Assembly (NCBI GenBank): GCA_036971715.1
Contig: JAVHJL010000003.1
Span: 1,736,001 to 1,800,000, forward strand
Reading direction: 5' to 3'
DNA: 64,000 nt
Origin: Arthrobotrys musiformis
Taxonomy: Eukaryota > Ascomycota > Orbiliomycetes > Orbiliales > Orbiliaceae
The stretch's first letter is position 1; every line of letters starts with the position of its first letter. The notes beneath the pieces are model-generated. The model was not told the origin of the DNA, did no database searches, and was given only the letters and a program-made list of their open reading frames with translations. Positions 51,378 to 61,898 of the stretch are shown piece by piece. A program made the translations under genes and the position numbers.

Positions 51378-52179
51378 GGAGAACATATATATTGGACGGG
51401 CCTGCAGGCGATCTGGTAAGATTATAATTGGACAGCTAGGTATATTTTAGATAGGCCTACGTCTATAGACCAAACGTCTGGATAGGCTTTTGGAGAGTAT
51501 GGTCTCATATGAGAGTGCCTGTTTACCTGGGGTACCTATTGTATGATCTACAACATCTATTCATTGATATCTACGGATCCAACGTTGCAACCTCTTTCCA
51601 AATGGAATGATAACCCTTGAAAGACCTATTCTAGTATCAGTCTTCGAGTGCTTGCATGATACATGTACATGTCCAGAATTTCGAGGCAATCTAGGTCCAA
51701 GATAAGAACACGAATTCTCATGTACTATAGTTGTGCAGTGTAGAACTCTTTATAATTTACACGGATATTCGAACCAACGAAGCTACATAGATGTCATGTA
51801 TATATCACGAAAACGGTAACAGGAATTCGTTCATGGTTGTATTTATAGCCGGGTCTCCACGTCTCGAATCGATCTATATGCATGTGTTGATGCGTTGACC
51901 CGAAACGTCGGGTTCCACCAAGATTCCCAGAACGTCACCCCTGCACCCGTCTGCCGCATAGCGCATGACATCACAGCTCATATTGCAACAGCCAGCTTGG
52001 ACTTGCGAATTTGGCTCTGACCTCGACATGACGTCGCTTGGAACTCCTAGATTCACGTCATTTTTTAGCAATACATATTCACCTCTTACCCCTCCTAATT
52101 TCAGTAATTGACCTTTACCCAAGTCATCGCTTCTCTAGGATACCTTTATGGAAAAAAGTTAAAGGAATCGAGCGCCGCA
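51378..52179. other. Intergenic region upstream of the HAM1-like gene
   Basis: This 0.8 kb AT-rich stretch is the 3' flank of the deaminase and the promoter side of the next gene in the same orientation. No coding potential was recognised. Confidence 0.6.
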
Positions 52180-54492
52180 ATGTCGACCTTGTTCAGCCAT
52201 CCCAGGTCAGGCGATCGAGAACCTCTCCTTCCTCAAGACCGGAACGATGTCGGTCCTGATGTAGTTACTGCTCATCAACGGAGTTTGGAGAAGAAGCTAC
52301 ATACATACTTGCTCCTCCGAGCTCTAGCAAGGGGATATCTTCCATCAACAGAACAATCGACCGTGCTGCTTCGAAAGCTGCTCGCATCTGACCTCTTAGC
52401 GCAGGATAATCAAAATCTATCTTATGATGGACGGAAATTCGTGACTTTGAACCGACGCCTTGTTAGGCAGCTGATCGAGTTGATACAAGCAAAGAATTCC
52501 GGCGATGAGGTTCAGGATTTCATTTGGGCAGTGCGAAAAGCCCGTTTGGATGTTGATTTGCAAGGGGTCTCTAGTGCAGTCACGGACTTTAAAGCCGCTA
52601 ACTACAAAGCAGGTCAGTATTGTGAATAAGCTCCGTGGATATTGGATTTTCTGAAGAGTCGATCATTGATCCTAAGTATAGCGTATTCGAGTCTTTCTAC
52701 GATATCTTCTTTAATTCTTCAAAACCCCGACTTCAACAAGCTGCTCACGGATGTTGTTACGGTCCTCCGACAAGCGTTGTCGAGCGGCGTTACTACTGCG
52801 GCAGAAACAATTGAGCAGGTGGCGGATGAGATGGAGCCGCCGGATACACTTGTCGATACCGTCGGAGAAGCGCCTGACACAGATCAACCCCGAGTCGACA
52901 AAGAGGCGAAGCATACGGCCGAAGAAATTGCAGAGACCTTTGGGAAAGGTATGAAGAAAGCAGCCAAAGATGCGAAGGAGACATTGGAAGAGGAGATCAC
53001 GCCTGAGAGAAAGGATGCTATGAAGAAACGTGTCCAACAAGCAGTTAATAACCTTAGAAGCAATGCGGATTACGACAGCTCTGTCTCAACTATCACCTTG
53101 CTGCTGAAGGAATACTTGATCACGTATAGTACGGCCGTTGAAGAGGCGATTGATGAGGCTGCTGACGATATGCGGCCGAATAAGGCCCTCCTTCGAGCTG
53201 GGGACTTGTTCTGGAAATTCATCTCGTCGTTTGGAGAACGCCAAAAGTGGGAGCTTTTGAAAGAAAGGTTTCAAAAACTTCTAGAGCACAAGGATAGGGA
53301 CCCGGATTTCGAAAAAGTCGTCAACGCAGTAGTCGATTCCCTAAGGCGTCTTCTTACGGATCCAGACTATCTTTTTACCGACGAGGACGAGATCAAGACC
53401 AGATATGACGAGTTGAAAAATAAATTAAGTAGCTCTGGCGGAGACAAACTCCGAGAGGATGTAGACGGAGTCATCAAACAACTTCACCGAGTTATGCTCT
53501 CTGTTTACGATGACAAGCAAATCGCGGCTATTAGGGGAACAGCATATTCAATCACGGACCTCGCCTTAAAAAGTTCAGGAGGCTACGAGCTGAATTCTAA
53601 CCTGATTTCGGATGTCGGCAACTTCTTGGTCCCATTGGCATTAGAAGCAATTCAGTATGTCCCAATCCCTAGGCTCACGCTTGTCTCACCCGATATCGAC
53701 GTCTTGCTTGAACCAATCATATTCGAACCCGGGAAAACTGTGAACCAGTCCTCCTTTATGCCTTACCGGGTAGCCGCCATCACAACCAACGAGGTCGACG
53801 TATTCAAGGGCTGGAAGAGAACCGAGACCCACAAGTCCTCCGAAGCCAGGATCAAAATCGAAGGTTTTACGTTTAAAGCCGAGGATGTGGGTTACATTGT
53901 GAAGGTCCACCGGAATTGGCTGGTTAACTTTACCGACAAAGGGATTGCATCCATAAGACTGGACGAAAAGGGAATAGACATATATCTTGACGTCGAATTT
54001 ACCAAAAGCTCAGTCGACAAGCTAGTAGTTCTCAAGGGGGTATCTATCAAGTTGCATAAAGTCGACTTCGCACTCCGACAAAGCAAGTTTTCGTTCCTGG
54101 CTTGGCTATTCAAGCCGATTATCAAGTCAATGCTGCGGAAACTATTGCAGAAGTCTTTACGACAAGCGATAGAGGATGGGCTGAGGTCTTTGAATCGAGA
54201 GATGATATATACTCGTGAGAGGCTGAGAGCGACGAGGATCGCGAATCCCCATGACTTGACGACATTCATTCATGCGGTTTTGGCACGATGGACAGCCCCT
54301 AACGAGTTGCCTATTGAAGTCGGCATTGACTGGAGAGCTCATCGAGAAAGTGGTAGAGCGGAGGCCCCATTTGATGGAGAGTATGCGCCGGGAAGCCTAG
54401 TGGGTTTGTTTGAAACGGAAGCCATGGGTGCACCCGACAGAATCAAGGAAGGTGATAGCGGAGGCTGGAGAAATGCTTGCTTTGATATCTGA
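52180..54492 (+). CDS. HAM1/BPI-like conserved fungal protein
   Basis: Two exons, 52180-52612 and 52682-54492, give 747 residues. The start is the ATG of MSTLFSHPRSGDREPLLPQ, because frames further upstream lack an ATG. Residues 1 to about 340 are mainly helical and charged (LLLRALARGYLPST, FIWAVRKARLDVD, DPDFEKVVNAVVDSLRRLL), as in the N-terminal DUF5923/HAM1 part. Residues about 380-680 (VPIPRLTLVSPDIDVLLEPI to FLAWLFKPIIKSMLRKLLQ) match the lipid-binding BPI/SMP-like C-terminal domain of this fungal family, with the Ile/Pro-rich PIPRL segment and the HAM1-like FTFKAEDVGYIV stretch. Members are linked to hyphal fusion and lipid binding; a membrane-contact role here is inference. The intron acceptor (CTAAGTATAG) was chosen because it keeps the frame and gives a continuous helical sequence; this is the least certain junction. 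Confidence 0.82.
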
Positions 54493-56639
54493 TTTTCCAG
54501 AACCAAAGTTTGCAATACAATCAGATTGCTAAGGGACATTATCTCATGGTGTGTTCTTTTTTTCATTGACATTCACGCTTAGCACTCATTTGACGTCGTC
54601 AGGCTCTTCATTTTGTTTTTATCATTGCTTTCGGGTGCATATCCAAGGTTAGGATCGGAAAAGTTGTCTGCTCTCGGGTTTTGTTTATGGATAAGCACTT
54701 GCTCGGTTCAGGATAGGTATGTGGCATTCGATGTAGGGATTGGATTGTGAAATCTCTGCATTTATCATTAGGCGACATCATATCAATCGGTATATTTGCA
54801 TATTTGGGCGAAAGAAGGAAGGATCTTCAAAGCCAAAGCAGCTGAGGATGTGAGGCAATAAACGTGGGCCATCCCCCATATAAGCGGCAGGGAAGGTGTG
54901 TTATCTGATGGTGCAATTGTGGAGGCCTGTCATCCCAGGCCTTGCTTGCGCTGGAGAGAACTGATCCCGAAGGAACAAGATGGCCTGGCCTTAGTAGAAC
55001 TTCTAGCTATTCTTCGCTCTAGCCTAGCAAGGAAGATTTTTATGGTAGTTATGGAAATTAAAAGCAAAGAAGGAAGGCCACATGAATGTGGCGTGCTGGT
55101 AAACCAGGGAAATGGAAGCTTCCTATTCGAGTGTTTCAACAACAGCTAGAGAAATTGTTTCAATTCACAAATTCTTACAGCGCGCGTAGAAATGTTCGGT
55201 TCATGACTCCGCTTCCGACAAGGCTGCAAGTAAGACACCCATTGCAGCTCTGGCTCCTGTCTTTAGGGTTTACGATTGATCAATCGATTGTGACATTTGA
55301 TTGTGGGGCTATGGAATCTCGGGCAGTTGTTTCTCGCTCGTTCTTCCATACTGACCTGATGCATGAATGCCAACACAAAAAATGACACATTATAAGGCCG
55401 TTTGTGCAGCTTGGCCTGCTTCTCCGCATGTCTAATTGAGAAATCGGATTTATGCGAGTTTACTCTAGCCGAACAATGCAATCCCATCGGATAGGACAAT
55501 ATGTTCCCTAAAGTTATGCCATTAGCTTTCAATTGACTGCTTTGTAAACTTTTCACTTCAGCCTACTACTTTGCAAGGGCGCGTACCTGCTAAGAAGGGA
55601 AAAATACAAGGTACAGATCTTTGCATACATGGAACGCTAGAGTCTACTGATTGGAACCATCGATAAACTGCCACTACTATTATTATCTAGGTACCAACCA
55701 CCAACCGGACATCCCAACGCCAAGGACCCCCATCACTACTAGTTCTTCTGGTGTTCTAATGCCTCTCGGGTTCGTAAAGGAGCATCGAATCTGGATTTTC
55801 CTTCTGTTCAGAAATTCACCAATAAGATAATAATTCCAGATGCTCAGCTGAGTGCTCTTTCGTACTCGGCTTGCGACATGCCTGTTTGGCGAAGAGCAGG
55901 GGGCGGGTACACAAGGGGTGGGCTTTTGCTTTGCGGCCCTTTTCTCACTGGGCGTCTTGTCCAAGCCAATCACTGAAGCCCAAGACGTATCTACCCCGGT
56001 TTCCTATCAGATGTCTTTGAAGCCGAATGGATCTATTAGGTTTGCGTTTAGGACCCACAGGATGGATTATCTAGATCCGGAGGCCGTTGTAACTCTGCAA
56101 TTAACATTAAGCTTTTTAGCATTTTTCAGGAAGGCTGTTGAAGCCCAGCTTGAAGTTTTATTGGGAAGAAATCCAGATCATGGAGTCGGTCGCCACCGGA
56201 GCGGCAAGCCATGCATTAACGCTAGACCATGTATCTAATCGGCCATCGGCAAGCATTCTGCATATCTTTGCCTGCAGTTCAGGGACACTTATGCTCTTGG
56301 CTAGGGACCCAGCTGTTAGTAGCTTCCGACTATGGACATCACCGGGGATAATTAGGTTGCACACACTGAGGGCCGATGATCCACATGCCTATCGGTAACT
56401 ACCAAAACCGAACTTCATGATGTATTGCTAGTACGTATTCGTTGGAATCTGGTAGAGCTGGATAGACCCAAGAAGTCTATAAAAGGTCCTGGTAGATCAC
56501 TTCCTTGACCAAACCATTTTGCAGAAACAATCAGTGGATCAACAAGAATTACATACATCGAAGACTCCTTCTCATACCTAAAATACTTAATATTCAAAAT
56601 TATATTGATTTAAGTCGAAATATCCAATAATCATTCAAA
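54493..56639. other. Intergenic region, 2.1 kb
   Basis: This is the 3' flank of the HAM1-like gene and the promoter of the DUF4360 gene. Plus-strand frames at 54898-55149 and 55852-56238 lack ATG starts and family features. A TATA box is seen at 56478-56485. Confidence 0.55.
56478..56485 (+). promoter_or_regulatory. TATA box (TATAAAAG) of the DUF4360 gene
   Basis: TATAAAAG lies 162 nt before the ATG at 56640, followed by an A/T-rich leader typical of highly expressed fungal secreted-protein genes. Confidence 0.65.
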
Positions 56640-57322
56640 ATGAAGTTCTCCACCTCCGTCATTGCCACTTCCCTCCTCGCCCTCGTCGCTGCTGCCCCTG
56701 CCTCTACCAAGGCTGACGGCCCAGACCCAAAGCTCGTCTGGATTAAGGGCATCGCTACTGGTGGGACTGGTAAGTTCTCGTCTCTATAAAACATTGTTTT
56801 GGTTATGGTATTGACTTTAATGTTACAGGCTGCCCCGCTGGCAGTGTCGCCTCGCAGATCTCCTCTGACCGATCCACCTTCACTTTGATCTTCGATCAAT
56901 ATGTCGCTTCCATCGGCCCAGGTGTCCCAGCCACCGAGGGCCGCAAGAACTGCCAATTGAACGTCCACCTCCGCTACCCAGGCGGATGGCAATACAGCAT
57001 CTTCTCCGCTACCTACCGCGGATATGCCAGCCTCCAGAACAAACAGGAAGGCCTCCAGAAGTCCACCTACTACTTCTCCGGTGACAGCCGCCAGACCAGC
57101 ACCCAAACCTTGTTCAAGGGTCCATACAACTCTGACTACAGCTTGACTGACAACGTCGACCAAACCTCCGACGTCTGGTCACCGTGCGGTATGGATGGTA
57201 TGCTTAACATCAACTCCCAGGTCCGTGTTACCGGTGACATGTCCAAGTCCGGTATGCTCACCACCGACTCCATCGATGGCAAGTTCACCCAGATCCACTC
57301 TCTCGTCTGGCGCAGATGCTAG
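56640..57322 (+). CDS. Secreted protein of the DUF4360 family
   Basis: Two exons, 56640-56769 and 56829-57322, with a 59 nt intron (GTAAGT...TTACAG) give 207 residues. Residues 1-18 are a signal peptide (MKFSTSVIATSLLALVAA). The mature region runs GIATGGTGCPAGSVASQISS, SDRSTFTLIFDQYVAS, NCQLNVHLRYPGGWQYSIFS and RGYASLQNKQEGLQ, then ends HSLVWRRC. This Cys-Pro-x-Gly and C-Q-L-N-V pattern is that of DUF4360, a fungal secreted family of unknown function whose members have two or more disulfides; four cysteines are present here (GCP, NCQ, PCG and the final Cys). The codon choice is strongly C-ending, more than in the neighbouring genes, suggesting high expression. The final Cys immediately before the stop is characteristic. 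Confidence 0.9.
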
Positions 57323-59145
57323 AGGAGCCGCCTGGCTGCTCTAGCGAGGGCAGGCTGAGTAATTTGTAAATATTGGCCCTACTCACCTGGCCCCCTTGTC
57401 TTGGTAGCGAGTGGATTTTCCTTTTGTTGCATGTATATTACCCTGTTGCGATCTTTCCCTTGCCCTAATGGTCAATGCCAGAGTGAGGGCCGCATGAGCT
57501 AATTTCTAGCTCCAGCGGCTGCCCCGATGGTGACTGTTCTGTACATAGCCCGTTTCGTTTTACCCAGTAATTATACCAGATTGTATATATTCATTAGAAA
57601 ATTAAACCCACTTCGATGTTGGTTTGTCATAAAAAAAGAGTTTCCTTAATTAGTGCGATAGAGTTGAGGTAGATAGTGTTTGCGATAAATTACCCCGGGA
57701 TAGATAAATCTCTTAACGAAAGCTCACTATCGGAAACACGGTATCAAAAAAGGTCTAGCGATTATGAGCATTCATCAAAAGCCCTGGGGTGGTAGCTATG
57801 CATATTTAGCATGAGTAAAGCTGCTTTCTCTCCTGCCAAAGTCGGAACAATTAGAACTTCTAGGTAAAAATGTTCAAATGCAAGCTTTGCACAAGAGTTG
57901 CCTAGTTGGCCGCAGATTTGACAGTACCGTCTTCCGAAATTTCTGATTCTAAATTCGATTATTACTAGTGATATAGAATATCGGCTACGCCCGACGATCG
58001 AGAATAGTCCTATGCACGATCTTCAAATCTCGTGAAACAAAAAGAGCAGAATCTTTCAAGGCCGCAGAGTGTTTCTGCATCGCATTGAAACGAATTTAGC
58101 ACGCAAAAATGTGTTGGTTCCGCCAAGCCGTCGCATCAAGCATGGCCATTCCCAAAAGGGTAATGGGGACCCCTGCCGACGGCGCCTGTGAAACGTCAAA
58201 CGAACCACAGCTGAACCAACCTCAAACATCGGCGGTACCTTGAACGTCATGAACCCCTCAAAAAGTGCGAGAAGAGAGCTTAGGATTGCTTAATATCTGC
58301 GGGTTCATGCTGCGGATTCGGCTATCGCTGTTCCAGAACGCCACTTCCACAAGCTCCTGGGGACATTGAATGTCGCAGTCCGCGAATTAGTGGGTATCTG
58401 TGAAGGAAATGTTGTTGCAGAAGAATTGCTCTCTCTAGCTCTTGTGCTACAGTTGCCTGAGGATTGTGGGCAAAATTTGTTGAAGGTGGCCGTGCTTTGT
58501 TTCCTTTCCGTATAGAAACAAGGATTCAGGAGGTCTTAGTCTATCCAATGGTACATACAAACATGTATGTACACTCGGAATCCTGATATCGAGGCCATAA
58601 TGACCGCCAGATCTGGTGATCCTCACGGCATGTGAGGTACGAAATGTGTTGATTTGAGTCCCAAGACGTCATGCCACAGTCAGCCCAAGCGCTAGCCCAT
58701 TCCTTCTGTGACAAGAAGACCATAGTGGTAGCACAGCCAGTATATCATAACCGCCCAGCCCACAGGATCTTGGGCATTTTTCACTTTTCTTTCTTTTCCT
58801 TTCCCCAGGCCGGGCCTTTCTTTCATTAGTGTTCGACGTTCGTTTCTTGGGCTGTGCCTTTTGGTTGTTTCTTCACCACAACTTTCCTTCAGTCTCTTTC
58901 CTATTTTAATATTTTGTGGACTGGTTTCCCAATAGCTGCTAGCCGGCTTGTATTACATTCCTTTTCATATACAGTCAGTCCTTTTCAGACACACAGTCTT
59001 TCCATTCCAGGATTCCAAAAGAGGAATATTTATCGATACGATTTCTTTGATTCGAAAAACCTCAAGTGTCGACCTTAAATCCCAACTACCACAAAACCGC
59101 ATTCCTATATATAGCCTCCAAGCGAACATAATCCACATAGACAAG
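57323..59145. other. Intergenic region
   Basis: This is the 3' flank of the DUF4360 gene and the promoter region of the next gene. It includes pyrimidine-rich sequence at 58780-58990 and a TATATATAG-like element at about 59106-59114, about 35 nt before the ATG. No gene was recognised. Confidence 0.55.
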
Positions 59146-59604
59146 ATGCGCTTCACAAAATATTTCGCCATTACCGTCGCTACACTGGCATTCCAAGCCA
59201 CATCTCTCCCAATCCTCTCAATGCCAGTTCATGAGATTAGCATTGGTCAACGGGATCTTCCATCAATTTCAAAGGTCCTTGATATCATGACCAGGAACCT
59301 CGCTTCGTTACCGAGACTTATCTCGGTCCCCAAAGTTGGCGCCTTAGCTATAAACAAACGATCATCCTTAGTAGAGGAGGTAGAAGTCGACCCGTCACCC
59401 GTATCCGGTTCAGCGTTCAACAAAAAATCCACAATCTCGGAGCCGGGACCAGAAGAGCTTGAAGAGACGATAATACGGAGAGCCACAACCATGGATCCTA
59501 CCGTGGGTATTCCACAGGACCTACCTTCGGGTATTGTCATGTTTATGATTATATTCATGCTCTATGCAATGCTCACAGCTATCTCGATGAAGGATGCGGA
59601 TTAG
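59146..59604 (+). CDS. Small secretory-pathway protein with C-terminal TM segment, unknown
   Basis: A single open frame of 152 residues starting at the ATG after ACAAG. Residues 1-21 form a signal peptide (MRFTKYFAITVATLAFQATS then LP). The middle is hydrophilic, with NKRSS and RRATT dibasic sites (possible KEX2-type cleavage) and an acidic stretch (EEVEVDP). A hydrophobic segment near residues 126-146 (IVMFMIIFMLYAMLTAI) precedes a short tail ending KDAD. This predicts a type I membrane protein, or a GPI-like precursor without the usual cleavage site. No cysteines and no family were recognised. An open frame of this length with a signal peptide and helix is unlikely by chance. Confidence 0.7.
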   Translation: MRFTKYFAITVATLAFQATSLPILSMPVHEISIGQRDLPSISKVLDIMTRNLASLPRLISVPKVGALAINKRSSLVEEVEVDPSPVSGSAFNKKSTISEPGPEELEETIIRRATTMDPTVGIPQDLPSGIVMFMIIFMLYAMLTAISMKDAD

Positions 59605-60719
59605 TGTGTTAACAAGGGTAGCTATACAAAAAACAAAAAACAAAAAAAAACCGACCTAGATCCGGATATGTGCAAAATATATCCTGAACTTGGAGGACTG
59701 GTGTTCTGGAGTAGGACTCTTTTTTTTCATTTCTCTATTTTATTTCTTGAGGTGCATATACCCCATTTTTGTATTACGACTGGAGGACTGTATCTGTGTT
59801 CCAACCCTTTATATATCCAAATTTTATTTCTTCGGTGGGAAACACCCCAGTATTTCTATACATACCAATTTGTTCAAAAAAAGATTTCGTGACCCGGCCT
59901 CTAGTATATGTACATGAATCTTACGATTTTTTTTCTTTCTTTCTCCTTCCCTGACGATCTCTTCTTTCTTTTATGAACGTATCTCCTTTTATGTTGGACC
60001 CAATGGTTTAAAAAGGAAGAGAAGAAAAAGTGAAAGCGCGTTAAAGCTGTTACGATTCCCTTTACAGTTTTATAGAAGCAAAAGGGTACTTAAGACAAAA
60101 GATATATTCCTTGGATGAACTGTTTACGAACATATATTCTTTTGGGTTTTCCGCTTCCAGCAAAAAAAAGGGCGCTTTGTGTGTGGTATTTCTTTTCTAG
60201 AATATGTTGATAGCACTCTCCCTACTGCACTCTTTGATATCTAACCATATTCGTTTACGTTATATATTATACTTAGAAGTAGCGAGTATTTCTTATAATA
60301 GCACAGTTAGATGACAAGCGGAAGTTTTCAGAATTCCTAAGTTCCTCGTCACTAACTACTAATATTTGTGGGATTTATCCAACTGGTTAACCATTATGTC
60401 GGCGATTTGAGGAACCAAATTTACGACCGTAGAGTGAATTAATAATAAATATACTACCGTACAGAGTGTTTCCTAGTCTCGAGACTAGGCGCTCCTAGTG
60501 TTTCCATGCAAACATCAATAGATAGCTGATGAGTAGTTACATACATACAAAACTAGACTACATACAAACATATATACGTGCTAAGGAAATACTAAATACT
60601 ACAAGCTTGGCAAAACCCACCTGATACACCGACCCCCAAACCCTCCGTAACCCCTAAAAGTTGATACCCAACAAACAAATACTTAATCGCTGCCAAAACA
60701 GCATGTCATGTGAATGGTT
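59605..60719. other. Tail-to-tail intergenic region
   Basis: This AT-rich 1.1 kb stretch is the 3' flank of the small secreted gene (plus) and of the Trp-rich secreted protein gene (minus). No coding feature was recognised. Confidence 0.6.
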
Positions 60720-61898
60720 TCACTGGGTGGAAAGACCATTATCAATACGCTCGCCCGCAATATCTAGCCAAGGACCCGGATAGTTCCACTCGCTAGTCTT
60801 CTGCACCCATCCAGGTTGTAAATCTGCGTCGTCGAAGAATTTCGCAGTCCAGTGTCTTAATCCGGGCCTGCTCACAGCCAATTGGGTGCACCTGCGTCCC
60901 TCAAGTGTTGTGTTTCTTTGGTTCCTCGGTGGCCAAAAGTTGATCGTATTTATTCGGTTGACGTTATAGTTGTTGATATCAGAAGAGAACCACTCCAAAG
61001 GAGTGGAGTCCGCGAGGGGATTGTGAAGATTATTAGGCAAGAAATCCCAAATGGGATTATTGTTCCAGCAGAACGCACAATCTCGCTTTTCCAAAGCGCG
61101 CTTGGCTTTCTTGAGCGTCGACCACGAATCCGGACAGCTAAAGAACCATGCGAAGTTATTGCTGTCGTAGAATCTGTAGAATACCATGCCATCAAGCTTA
61201 TATTGAACTGGTTTAAAGCCGATCTGGGGGTGGTTGTTCTGATATTCAACGGCAGTGCGGTTAAGGAGGCAGTCCCAGATGGTCCTAACTGTTTGACTGC
61301 CATAGGTAACATTATTGGATGTCCAACCGGTGTTGGTGTTTGAAGAGCTACGGTCAGCCCATGTTTGGGTAGTCGGGTTGTAGATTTTGTCTTTGCATTG
61401 TTGCGAATCACCAGTCGCGGAGTGGTAATTCCACGTCGGCTGACCCCAGCGGTGGCACTGGCTGGTACCGGATGGAACAGTGCTCGTATACCATGTCATA
61501 TTCTGCCACCATGCCATTTCTCTGACATTTTTGGAAGGTTGTTCTCCGTAAGTGATTGTGCGCACAAGGGTGCCGTAATACCATGACTTTTTGGTAGTAT
61601 TGTCACAGCCTTTGCTCGCCCAAAAGGAGTGATAACCGTAACCGTTGCCATAGGTAAATGCTGGATTCCAGTCGTAGTCTTGACGCTTGCGAAGCTTCTC
61701 TTTCTCGACGTATTCGTCGAACTCTCGGCCCTTTTGCTTGTGAAAATCGAGAGCCTTTTCGGTCATGGAGTTGTACCAGTCTCTACGGTTCATCATCTGG
61801 ACATGCTCCTCTGAGAGGGCAGCACCAAGCGATTGAGAGATTTGGCCGGCAAGCAAAAGCAAAGTGCCTGCTGAAGGAAGGATAGCGTGGAACAACAT
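60720..61898 (-). CDS. Trp-rich secreted protein with KEX2-type sites, unknown family
   Basis: A single exon encoding 392 residues. Residues 1 to about 25 form a signal peptide (MLFHAILPSAGTLLLLAGQI then SQSLGAA). Dibasic KR sites at 71-72 and 271-272 resemble KEX2 processing sites. The mature protein is rich in Trp, Tyr and Asn (WYYGTLVRTITYG, WWQNMTWYTST, WGQPTWNYHS) with eight cysteines (98, 148, 168, 210, 255, 274, 277 and 337) and several Asn-X-Ser/Thr sites. Trp and aromatic clusters with paired cysteines suggest a compact extracellular domain, perhaps carbohydrate-binding, but I recognise no family. No intron is needed. A TATAAAAG on the minus strand lies 150 nt upstream of the ATG. 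Confidence 0.85.
   Translation of the reverse strand: MLFHAILPSAGTLLLLAGQISQSLGAALSEEHVQMMNRRDWYNSMTEKALDFHKQKGREFDEYVEKEKLRKRQDYDWNPAFTYGNGYGYHSFWASKGCDNTTKKSWYYGTLVRTITYGEQPSKNVREMAWWQNMTWYTSTVPSGTSQCHRWGQPTWNYHSATGDSQQCKDKIYNPTTQTWADRSSSNTNTGWTSNNVTYGSQTVRTIWDCLLNRTAVEYQNNHPQIGFKPVQYKLDGMVFYRFYDSNNFAWFFSCPDSWSTLKKAKRALEKRDCAFCWNNNPIWDFLPNNLHNPLADSTPLEWFSSDINNYNVNRINTINFWPPRNQRNTTLEGRRCTQLAVSRPGLRHWTAKFFDDADLQPGWVQKTSEWNYPGPWLDIAGERIDNGLSTQ

Noticed and set aside
56600..57163. Minus-strand open frame of 187 codons across the DUF4360 gene
   Set aside because: It is a mirror of the strongly codon-biased plus-strand gene, which has a signal peptide, intron signals and family motifs.
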